Origin: Oscillospiraceae bacterium
GTDB taxonomy: Bacteria > Bacillota > Clostridia > Oscillospirales > Ruminococcaceae
Length of the DNA: 37,512 bases
Direction: 5' to 3'
NCBI GenBank assembly: GCA_017847885.1
Contig: JAGAUA010000048.1
Span: 1 to 37,512, forward strand
Within the stretch, counting starts at the first letter, position 1; each line of letters begins with the position of its first letter. Of the stretch, positions 15,529-22,934 are shown one piece after another. The translations under genes were made by a program, and so were the position numbers. The notes below the pieces were generated by a model. The model was not told where the DNA came from. It did not search any database and saw only the letters and a program-made list of their open reading frames with translations.

Positions 15529-16032
15529 TTATTCCATGCTGTTTATCCGTTTTTGTATAAAATCTTCTACCTCGTTCGTATTTATTCCAAGGACAAACGC
15601 AAACTCATTATGAAGCATACGCTTTGCTTCCAAAAATGCTTTTTCATCTGACGAAGCCGTTTTTTTTCCGTCGGCGCTTCGTTTTTCCCGCTCATGATAA
15701 ATAGCCTTTATCATACCGATAATTTTAATTAGATCGTCGCTTTTCAGAACCGCTTCAAAATAGCTTTTTCTCTCTTTTTGATTGCCGTACCACACACCTT
15801 CGGTTTGGGGTATGCTGTCTATTATCTCATATATTTCTGATTTAGTCAGAAGCCGTCTGATTTTGCTTTCTATTCCGTTGACGGGAACATAATATGCTGA
15901 ATTTGCCGTATTTATCGGTACAAGCTTGTAATACTCATTTTTCCCAATGCCGTCAAAGCTTCGCTCTGTTTTTTCCGCAATCAGACATATCTCACCCGAG
16001 CCATACACCGCGTATTCACCTATGCAAAACAT
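15529..16032 (-). CDS. CarD/CdnL-family transcription regulator
   Basis: 167 residues from the ATG at 16032, preceded by AAGGAAGG; the longer frame upstream covers the promoter. The N-terminal RNA polymerase-interacting domain (about 1-65: FCIGEYAVYGSGEICLI, YYVPVN) is typical of CarD proteins, which contact the RNAP beta subunit and stabilise open promoters. The helical C-terminal part (about 70-167) contains EVLKSDDLIKIIGMIKAIYHERE-like sequence usual for clostridial members. It has its own consensus promoter, flanked by repeated TTTGCACAAT elements. Confidence 0.88.
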   Translation of the reverse strand: MFCIGEYAVYGSGEICLIAEKTERSFDGIGKNEYYKLVPINTANSAYYVPVNGIESKIRRLLTKSEIYEIIDSIPQTEGVWYGNQKERKSYFEAVLKSDDLIKIIGMIKAIYHEREKRSADGKKTASSDEKAFLEAKRMLHNEFAFVLGINTNEVEDFIQKRINSME

Positions 16033-16080
16033 TTTTACCTTCCTTTCAAGCGTAATGCAGAGTATCCGCCGTTTGCGCAT

Positions 16081-16154
16081 ACTTTTGCACAATACACTCA
16101 TTTGTACAATTATACCATATTCAAATTCGGTTTTCAAAGGAACTTTTGCACAAT
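16081..16154 (-). promoter_or_regulatory. carD promoter with repeated TTTGCACAAT elements
   Basis: On the minus strand TTGAAA and TATAAT (16137-16109) are 17 bases apart. ACTTTTGCACAAT occurs at 16081-16093 and again at 16142-16154, exactly 61 bp apart. A variant TTTGTACAAT at 16101-16110 overlaps the -10 box. The repeats could be regulator sites around the core promoter. Confidence 0.6.
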
Positions 16155-16193
16155 TTAATCGGAAGGAAAATTGGGCAATATATCAAGGAGTTT

Positions 16194-18332
16194 TCAAACA
16201 AAAATACGCATGATATTTGCCGTAACAGCACATAGAAGAATTCCCGTTAAGGTTGGGATAAAAAAGGCTGCGGCAGTCCATTTAAGGCTGCTTGTTTCTT
16301 TTTTTACGGTCATGCAGGAGGTCGCGCAGGGGAAATGACAGAGCATAAAAATTATGGTGCAGACTGCGGTTGTTATCGTCCAGCCGTTGTCGGTAAGAAG
16401 CTGCTTGAGGGAGTCAAGGCTTTCATACTCAACAAGTGAGCCTGTGGACATATATGCCATAAGCATGATTGGCACAACGATTTCATTTGCGGGAAAGCCG
16501 AGAATAAACGCAAGAAGTATTACCCCGTCAAGACCGATAAAGCTTGCGAAGGGGTCGAGAAAATCCGCGCAGAGGGTGAGCAAAGCCGTGTCCCCGATTT
16601 TTACCGCGCCGAGAAGCCATATCACAAGCCCGGCAGGTGCGGCTGATGCAACGGCTCTTCCAAGGACGAAAATCGTTCTGTCAAAAACTGAACGTATAAT
16701 GACTTTGCCTATCTGAGGACGGCGGTAGGGCGGCAGCTCAAGTGTAAATGACGAGGGCATACCTTTAAGCACGGTTGCCGAAAGAAGCCGAGATACCGCA
16801 AATGTCAGCACAACCCCCAGAATTATAACGCCCATAAGAATGCTGACCGAAGCAAGACTATTCCATACTCCCGTCATGCCTGCGGTCATGAACATTGCTA
16901 TTATCGCTATGAGGGTGGGAAACCTCCCGTTGCACGGTACAAAATTATTGGTGAGAATGGCTATCATACGCTCACGGGGCGAGTCGATTATTCGGCAGCC
17001 TGTTATGCCTGCGGCATTGCAGCCGAAGCCCATAGCCATTGTAAGAGCCTGCTTTCCGCAGGCGTTTGCTTTTTTGAAGTATTTGTCAAGATTAAATGCG
17101 GCTCGCGGAAGATAACCCACGTCCTCAAGCAGGGTGAAAAGCGGAAAGAAAATCGCCATCGGCGGCAGCATTACCGACACTACCCATGATACCACGCGGT
17201 ATACGCCGTCCATAAGCGCACCTTGAAGCCATTGCGGCGCGCCTGCGGAGCAAAGCAGCCCCGAAAGCTTATCCCCAAGCAGAACAAATGCAGACCACAG
17301 CCAGCTTGAGGGGTAATTTGCCCCCACAATGGTTATCCAAAAAATCACCAGCAGCATTGCCGCCATTATCGGCACGCCCCATATCCTATGTGTAAGGACA
17401 CGGTCTATGCGTCTGTCACGCTCGTAATAGTCGGGCTTTTCAAAGGTCACGCACTCGGCAGCAATACGTTCGCTTTGGCGAATAAGTGCGGTAACTATCA
17501 TATCCCTGAATTTTTCAAGGTCAATGCCATGCTCCGAAAGACAGCTTTCCGCCTGTTTCATAGCGGCGTTGATTTCATCGTCGGCGCATACGTCAAAGCC
17601 GAGAAATTCGCTTATCGAGCCGTTTAGCTTTTCGTTTTTTTCAAGCAGGCGCAAAGCCGTCCAGCGCGCAGGAAGCTTTCCGTCCAGCTTTTTTTCAAGT
17701 ATGGGCACCACCTGTTCCAGCGCCTTTTCCACAGGCTCGGGATACTTTACTGTGACCTTTCCCTCTGCGCGGCGGCATATCACGCCGTCCAAGCGCTCTG
17801 CAAGCTCCGATATTCCTTCGCCGCTTCTTGCCGCTGCTCCGCATACCGATACACCGAGCTTTTCGCTGAGCGCAGCAAGGTCGACTTTTATCTTCTTTTT
17901 TTCGGCTTCGTCAAGCAGGTTTACGCAAATCAGCGTATGCTCCGTAATTTCTATGGTTTGCAGGGCAAGGTTAAGGTTGCGCTCAAGGCAGGTCGCGTCG
18001 CATACCACCACAACTGCGTCCGCACCCCCGAAGCATATGAAATCCCTTGCGACCTCTTCCTCCGCAGAGTGGGCGAGCAGGGAATATGTACCGGGAATAT
18101 CCACCATTACATAGTTTTTTTCTCCGCAGGTGAACCTGCCTTGTGCGTTCTGCACGGTTTTGCCTGTCCAGTTTCCCGTATGCTGCTTCATGCCCGTCAG
18201 GGCGTTGAAAACCGTTGATTTGCCTACATTTGGATTTCCTGCAAGAGCAATAACACTTTCGCCGTCTTTACGCTGCACGGAAAAATCTCCGTCGCAGGCA
18301 TTTTTACCCACTGAGTTGGCAGTAAGTCCCAT
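16194..18332 (-). CDS. feoB: FeoB-family ferrous iron transporter, divergent type
   Basis: 712 residues: an N-terminal GTPase followed by a multi-helix permease with two Gate-like halves. G1 is GNPNVGKS (32-39), G3 DIPG (78-81) and G4 NLLD (138-141). The G2 segment reads HTGNWTGKTV rather than the usual GNWPGVTVE. The permease has Cys-containing motifs (MGFGCNAAGITGC; NNFVPCNGRFP; HFPCATSC) at places where FeoB proteins carry conserved cysteines. No feoA gene is nearby. AAGGAG precedes the ATG. The likely role is GTP-dependent Fe2+ uptake, but the variant motifs leave room for another divalent metal. Confidence 0.85.
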   Translation of the reverse strand: MGLTANSVGKNACDGDFSVQRKDGESVIALAGNPNVGKSTVFNALTGMKQHTGNWTGKTVQNAQGRFTCGEKNYVMVDIPGTYSLLAHSAEEEVARDFICFGGADAVVVVCDATCLERNLNLALQTIEITEHTLICVNLLDEAEKKKIKVDLAALSEKLGVSVCGAAARSGEGISELAERLDGVICRRAEGKVTVKYPEPVEKALEQVVPILEKKLDGKLPARWTALRLLEKNEKLNGSISEFLGFDVCADDEINAAMKQAESCLSEHGIDLEKFRDMIVTALIRQSERIAAECVTFEKPDYYERDRRIDRVLTHRIWGVPIMAAMLLVIFWITIVGANYPSSWLWSAFVLLGDKLSGLLCSAGAPQWLQGALMDGVYRVVSWVVSVMLPPMAIFFPLFTLLEDVGYLPRAAFNLDKYFKKANACGKQALTMAMGFGCNAAGITGCRIIDSPRERMIAILTNNFVPCNGRFPTLIAIIAMFMTAGMTGVWNSLASVSILMGVIILGVVLTFAVSRLLSATVLKGMPSSFTLELPPYRRPQIGKVIIRSVFDRTIFVLGRAVASAAPAGLVIWLLGAVKIGDTALLTLCADFLDPFASFIGLDGVILLAFILGFPANEIVVPIMLMAYMSTGSLVEYESLDSLKQLLTDNGWTITTAVCTIIFMLCHFPCATSCMTVKKETSSLKWTAAAFFIPTLTGILLCAVTANIMRIFV

Positions 18333-18417
18333 ACCGATCGCTCCTTTTTGATATTAGTAATAAGGTATGCCACTGACAGCTTGGCATATTACATACTGCC
18401 GCCGATGCAAAAAGAAA

Positions 18418-18452
18418 AACCGTACATTCCCTAAAATCGGGTTTGTACGGTT
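18418..18452 (-). terminator. Terminator of the AI-2E-family gene
   Basis: On the minus strand AACCGTACA pairs with TGTACGGTT, with inner CCC/GGG, and TTTTTCTTTTT follows. It separates this gene from feoB. Confidence 0.85.
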
Positions 18453-18465
18453 AAAAATTGTCGTT

Positions 18466-19728
18466 TTAATTTTTTGCGGCATTGCCCTCCGCAGTCTTTT
18501 CTTCGGTCGGGGCAGGGGGGACAGGGGCGGCAGGCGGTTCGTTATTCACAAGCTCGTTATAATCCTTTGTATGGTGTGAAAGCTTTTTGCGCTTGAGAAG
18601 ATATGCGGCAAGCTCGCTTATCAGCGCATACACCACCGCGAAAACGGGTACGCCCAAAAGCATTCCGCCGAAGCCGAACAGACCGCCGCCTACAAAAATT
18701 GCAAACATGACCCAGAACGGAGTGAGTCCCGTTGAGTCGCCGAGAATTTTCGGACCGAGGATATTTCCGTCAAACTGCTGGAGGATAAGAATAAAAATAA
18801 TGAACGGGATAACCTGTCCGGGCGCAGCCATAAGCAGGAGGATAGCGCTTGGTATCGCGCCGAAAAACGGTCCGAAAAACGGTATGATGTTTGTTGCGCC
18901 GACAATTACACTGATGAGTGCGGCAAATTCCATTTTCATCAGAGACATGGCAACAAAGCATATCAAGCCGATGATAAGCGAGTCAAGAAGCTTGCCCGAA
19001 ACAAATCCAGACAGCGTTTTGTTCGCCTTTGAGCAGATGCGGAGTATGTTTTTGCCCACATTTTTCGGGAAAAACGCATATGTCGCCTTACGCGCCTGAG
19101 CGGCAAAGGTCTCCTTGCTGTAAAGCAGGTAGATAGCAACGATAAAGCCGATGACGAAGTCCTTGATCGCCACAATAAAGCTGATCGCGCCGTCCTTTAC
19201 CTTCATCGACAGGTCGCCGAGGTTCTGGATAAGGTTATTGGCATAATCTATCAGCTTTGGCTGGATAGTTTCCAGCTGGGACTCGAACATTTTCACAATG
19301 TCGGGGTAGTCACCCAGCCATTTTGTAATCAGCGCTTCAAGCTGACGGATATATGCAGGAATATTGTAAAGAATTTCCATAATGCTGTCTCTTACCTGAA
19401 TAATAATAACGGTAAGCAGGGCAGTTATTATGGCAATAAGAAAGCTCATGCTTATGAAAACGCTTAAGCACCTCGTCAGCTTAGGGTGAGGCTTTTTGCG
19501 TTCGAGAAGCTTTTTAAACTGCTTTTCTATCCATTTCATGATGGGATTGCAGATATACGCAATGACAACACCCCATGTTACGGGCGCAAGCACGTGTAAA
19601 ATTTGTTTTATGTAGCCGAAAATCTCGCTGAAACGCAGGCATACAATTATCAGCGCGAGACATATTGCAAATGTTATAACACAATACGCTGAAATGGTGT
19701 TATATTTTTTATTAAAGTCAATTTTCAA
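18466..19728 (-). CDS. AI-2E family transporter (PerM/YdiK-like) membrane protein
   Basis: 420 residues with the family's layout: two N-terminal helices, a long soluble segment (about 115-200), then the helix bundle containing GATNIIPFFGPFFGAIP and the late DGNILGPKILGDSTGL motif. Members include the autoinducer-2 exporter TqsA and Na+/H+ antiporters, so the substrate cannot be named. The C-terminus is a Pro/Ala/Glu-rich cytoplasmic tail. The start is a TTG about ten bases after GAAAGG; no upstream ATG is in frame. Confidence 0.88.
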   Translation of the reverse strand: MKIDFNKKYNTISAYCVITFAICLALIIVCLRFSEIFGYIKQILHVLAPVTWGVVIAYICNPIMKWIEKQFKKLLERKKPHPKLTRCLSVFISMSFLIAIITALLTVIIIQVRDSIMEILYNIPAYIRQLEALITKWLGDYPDIVKMFESQLETIQPKLIDYANNLIQNLGDLSMKVKDGAISFIVAIKDFVIGFIVAIYLLYSKETFAAQARKATYAFFPKNVGKNILRICSKANKTLSGFVSGKLLDSLIIGLICFVAMSLMKMEFAALISVIVGATNIIPFFGPFFGAIPSAILLLMAAPGQVIPFIIFILILQQFDGNILGPKILGDSTGLTPFWVMFAIFVGGGLFGFGGMLLGVPVFAVVYALISELAAYLLKRKKLSHHTKDYNELVNNEPPAAPVPPAPTEEKTAEGNAAKN

Positions 19729-19762
19729 TATATCTCAACCTTTCACAATTACTATTAAGCAT

Positions 19763-19791
19763 ATTATACACTAAAAAGAATTGAATGTAAA
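19763..19791 (-). promoter_or_regulatory. Promoter of the AI-2E-family gene
   Basis: On the minus strand TTTACA and TATAAT are separated by 17 bases, about 35 bp ahead of the TTG start. Confidence 0.7.
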
Positions 19792-19950
19792 GATTTTTTT
19801 ACGGATTTAACAAATATTAATAATAGATTTTTACACAAAATGAGAAGGGGAGTGCCGATAAACAACAAAAATGCGTGTTGATGCCAATTTACGGGGCGGA
19901 GATTATCCGCCCTTTATTGGTGATTTGGGGGAAAATAATACTTTCCTGCT

Positions 19951-21294
19951 CTATTCTCCGAAGCTGAAAACCGAGGTAACGAAAATTATCGCTATCAGTG
20001 CAGGTGCGATATACCTTACTGCGGTGGAAAACAGCCATTTCATGCCGAATTTCAGCTTGCCGTCGTTGGATATCTCCTTTGCCGCGTTGGGTATGCCCCA
20101 GATATACCCCACAAGGATACAGATGAAAAAGCCGCCCAAGGGCATGATTATTTTGTCCGAAATAAAGCTGAGAAGCTCAAAAAAGCTCATTCCGCCGAAA
20201 GAAAGCTCGGGAACTGCGCCGTTGGAAAGGGATGCAAGGCAGCCCACGGCGAATATCAGCAGGGAAACAATTATCGCCGCCGACCTGCGCTTCAGCTTTG
20301 TTTTGTCGCATATCCACGCAACTATCACTTCAAGGAGCGATATCGAGGAGGTCAAGGCAGCAAAAAGCACAAGGGTGAAAAAAATTGCCGCAACGAAGCT
20401 TCCGCCCTTCATGCGTGAAAAAACAACGGGAAGGGTCTGGAAGATAAGTCCCGAACCACCTGTTGGCTCAAGTCCGAAGGAGAACACCGCAGGCAGGATA
20501 AGAAATCCCGCAATGAGCGCAATTAGGGTATCAAGGACAACTATCGTCACCGTGCTTGAAGCAAGATTGCTGTTTTTGGGGAGGTAGCTGCCGTAGGTAA
20601 TGAGCGTGCCCATGCCGAGGGAAAGGGAAAAGAAAACCTGCCCCATGGCGTTCAGGGCAATGCGCATGAAGTCCGAAAAGCCGTTAATTTCGGAGAAGTC
20701 GGGCACAAGAAAAAATTTTACTCCCTCAATCGCATTTGGCAGGGACAGACTGTAAATCATGATACTGATAAGGAACACGAACAAAATCGGCAGCAAAACC
20801 GAGCTGACCCGTTCAATGCCCTTGGAAACTCCCCCCGAAACGATAATGCAGGTTATCGCTATGAACACGAACGTCCACAAGATAGGCTCAAAGGTTCGTG
20901 AGGAAAAATCCCCGAAAAATTCGGCGTTCATATTGGTATCGGTAACGGCGTTGATTATGCAGCGTATCACCCAGCCGCCTACCACGCAGTAGCTTGACAT
21001 TACGCCAAATGCGCCGACTATTCCGAACGAGCCTGCAAAGCCCCATTTTGCGTTTATCTTTCTGCATGAATCTATGGCGTTCATGCCTGCAAACCTGCCT
21101 ATGGAAAGCTCGGAAAGCAGAATGGGTATGCCAAGCAAAAGAAGAAAGACCACATACACAAGCAGGAAAACCGCACCGCCGCTTGTTCCCGTGACGTAGG
21201 GGAATTTCCAGAGGTTGCCCAACCCGATAGCCGACCCTGCCGCTGCCATGATAAATCCGAATTTTGAGGACCATTGCTCTTTTTTCAGCTTCAT
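19951..21294 (-). CDS. Neurotransmitter:sodium symporter (NSS) family transporter
   Basis: 447 residues from the ATG at 21294, with AAAGGA upstream. The N-terminal motif WSSKFGFIMAAAGSAIGLGNLWKFPY is the NSS/LeuT signature that builds the sodium and substrate sites in the first helix. About eleven to twelve hydrophobic segments follow, including the unwound sixth-helix region (GQVFFSLSLGMG). Bacterial members import amino acids such as leucine, tryptophan or tyrosine together with Na+; the substrate here is not determinable. It appears to be a single-gene unit. Confidence 0.93.
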   Translation of the reverse strand: MKLKKEQWSSKFGFIMAAAGSAIGLGNLWKFPYVTGTSGGAVFLLVYVVFLLLLGIPILLSELSIGRFAGMNAIDSCRKINAKWGFAGSFGIVGAFGVMSSYCVVGGWVIRCIINAVTDTNMNAEFFGDFSSRTFEPILWTFVFIAITCIIVSGGVSKGIERVSSVLLPILFVFLISIMIYSLSLPNAIEGVKFFLVPDFSEINGFSDFMRIALNAMGQVFFSLSLGMGTLITYGSYLPKNSNLASSTVTIVVLDTLIALIAGFLILPAVFSFGLEPTGGSGLIFQTLPVVFSRMKGGSFVAAIFFTLVLFAALTSSISLLEVIVAWICDKTKLKRRSAAIIVSLLIFAVGCLASLSNGAVPELSFGGMSFFELLSFISDKIIMPLGGFFICILVGYIWGIPNAAKEISNDGKLKFGMKWLFSTAVRYIAPALIAIIFVTSVFSFGE

Positions 21295-21383
21295 TGAAAA
21301 AATCCTTTCGCGGAAATTTGCCGTGACGCACACTTTTCGCTTTGTATTATGCCCTGAAAATCCTGTGCTTATGCAAAAAAATA

Positions 21384-21409
21384 AGGGATACCGTGTTTAA
21401 GGTATCCCT
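21384..21409 (-). terminator. Terminator of the YPKRARGLVKNGRA-domain gene
   Basis: AGGGATACC and GGTATCCCT form a perfect 9-bp stem. On the minus strand TTATTTTTTT follows. Confidence 0.85.
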
Positions 21410-21438
21410 GTATGTTTATGGTATGTTATTCAATGCGT

Positions 21439-22275
21439 TTACTCTTCGCTTATAACAGCTCCCGAAAGGTCTATGTCGCAGCCAAATTTAGCTCTTTCAA
21501 GAATTGCATTAAGAGTGCTTCTGGACATTACCGCTCCCGACAAATCAATTGAGCCGTTATCATTGTCACAATCTCCATCATCAACAGTAACCTCCGACTT
21601 GTTGGTTGGCTTAAAGCGCTCACTCCACAGCTGCTCATAGGTCAGATCCTCCATTTCGGAGTACGCTTCGTTATCAAGCGCAGGCATAAACCTTGCAACT
21701 GCGTGCTGTGCGATAAGCATAAAGCTGACGTTTCCGCTTTCACCGCTGTTGAACGGGATTTCGTACACCCTAAGCAAACCGCCTTCTCCTCGCTTGCTTA
21801 GAACAGGCTTAAACCTGCTTTTATCAAGGGGATATACGTATCTGTCCTCCCAGTTTTCATCGGAGTAGATTACAAACTGCGAAACTGCGTCCTGGGTATC
21901 GTTGATACCGCCCGTCATCGCAAAGCGGAATATGTAATCGGTATTCGGCTCAAGCTGTTTCGTACACTTGATCTGCGTCCACGCCCAGCGCCAATCGCCG
22001 ATTTCAAAAATCTCGGTATTGCCGCCGTTCACATCCGTGACGATCATTCTGCTGCCCACATTGCTTTCGCAGGAAGCGTCAAGCTTGAATTCTCTTGCAT
22101 TGAAATTTATAACATTACTCATAATAAAATCCTCCGTATCATTCTGCGGAGCATGAGTATGCGGCGAATTGTAATGCAAAAGCCTTATTTCACAGTCCGA
22201 GGCATACTCTGCCCGACCGTTTTTAACCAGCCCCCTTGCCCGTTTCGGGTAAGTGCAGCCGATCTCGTTTCCCAA
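21439..22275 (-). CDS. Unknown protein with YPKRARGLVKNGRA N-terminal segment; start uncertain
   Basis: Two parts are visible. The N-terminal segment (GCTYPKRARGLVKNGRAEY) recurs, as I recall it, in clostridial proteins of unknown function. A soluble beta-rich region follows (DWRWAWTQIKCTKQLEPNTDYIFRF), and then a tail with two IDLSGAV repeats. The start is unclear. TTG at 22275 is the only standard start for the long form but lacks a ribosome site. A GGGGGAG site lies six bases before an ATA at 22305 in the same frame, where homologue-like sequence EKNVIVKDE begins. A third option is ATG at 22122, eight bases after GGAGG, giving a 227-residue form without the N-terminal segment. Function unknown. 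Confidence 0.7.
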   Translation of the reverse strand: MGNEIGCTYPKRARGLVKNGRAEYASDCEIRLLHYNSPHTHAPQNDTEDFIMSNVINFNAREFKLDASCESNVGSRMIVTDVNGGNTEIFEIGDWRWAWTQIKCTKQLEPNTDYIFRFAMTGGINDTQDAVSQFVIYSDENWEDRYVYPLDKSRFKPVLSKRGEGGLLRVYEIPFNSGESGNVSFMLIAQHAVARFMPALDNEAYSEMEDLTYEQLWSERFKPTNKSEVTVDDGDCDNDNGSIDLSGAVMSRSTLNAILERAKFGCDIDLSGAVISEE

Positions 22276-22459
22276 TTCGTCTTTGACAATTACGTTTTTT
22301 TCTATGGGTTTCTCCCCCTTTGCCGTAGATTATTAAATTGTATGCTGTTTTTTGTTATGGGTGCCGTCCCCGAAATAAGTATAACATAATCCCGATAATT
22401 TTACAATAATGTTTATCACAAATTTCATCCGGTATATTTGGAGATTGTGATGAAATTCC

Positions 22460-22488
22460 TTGACAATGCGCGTATTGCGTGTTATAAT
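22460..22488 (+). promoter_or_regulatory. Promoter of rnpB
   Basis: TTGACA and TATAAT with exactly 17 bases between them, a perfect sigma-A consensus. It ends eight bases before the predicted RNA 5' end, fitting constant strong expression. Confidence 0.9.
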
Positions 22489-22495
22489 ATGTATC

Positions 22496-22830
22496 GCGAG
22501 TAAGCTATGCGGTTAAACGCTTCTGCGTTAGGAAAGTCCGGGCATCACAGAGCAGGGTAGCTGCTAACGGCAGCCGAGGGCGACCTTAGGGAAAGTGCAA
22601 CAGAGATATACCGCTGATTTTTCAGTAAGGGTGGAAAGGCGAGGTAAGAGCTCACCGGAGTGCGGGAGACCGTGCTGCCATGTAAACCCTACCCGATGCA
22701 ACGTCATTTTGGAACAATGCGTTATTGTCTGCTCGGCAGGCGTATTGCAAAGACGGCTTGAGCGTTTCGGCGACGATTCGCCCAGATAGATTTCCGCACA
22801 CGACAAAACCCGGCTTATCGGCTTAGTCGC
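22496..22830 (+). ncRNA. rnpB: RNase P RNA, type A
   Basis: The catalytic RNA that removes tRNA 5' leaders. Conserved blocks occur in order: GGAAAGTCCGGGC, ACAGAGATATACCGC, GGTAAGAGCTCACCGG, GAGACCGTGCTGCC, GTAAACCCTACCCG, AGATAGATTTCCGC, and finally ACAAAACCCGGCTTATCG. The ends GCGAGTAAGC and GCTTAGTCGC form the P1 helix with one mismatch and set the boundaries. The length of about 335 nt and the ACAGAGATA-type element fit the ancestral type A found in Clostridia, not the Bacillus type B. Confidence 0.96.
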
Positions 22831-22887
22831 ATATTTTAAAATTAGGCGCTTCCGCTTTAGGGAGTGCTTTTTATTTATGGCAAAATT

Positions 22888-22920
22888 AAAAGCACCCTGT
22901 TCAGAGTGCTTTATTTTTTC
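22888..22920. terminator. Bidirectional terminator between rnpB and ppk
   Basis: AAAGCAC and GTGCTTT pair around CCTGTTCAGA. On plus TATTTTTT follows, and on minus TTTTAATTTT follows, so it can end both rnpB and ppk. Confidence 0.8.
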
Positions 22921-22934
22921 GCCAAAAAGCGAAG

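Noticed and set aside
19894..19914. GGGCGGA/TCCGCCC hairpin downstream of the NSS gene
   Set aside because: A good stem, but no U-run follows on the minus strand where a terminator is needed, so I left it unassigned.
22564..22806. Open frames on both strands within rnpB
   Set aside because: The region is RNase P RNA with all conserved blocks, so these frames are incidental.
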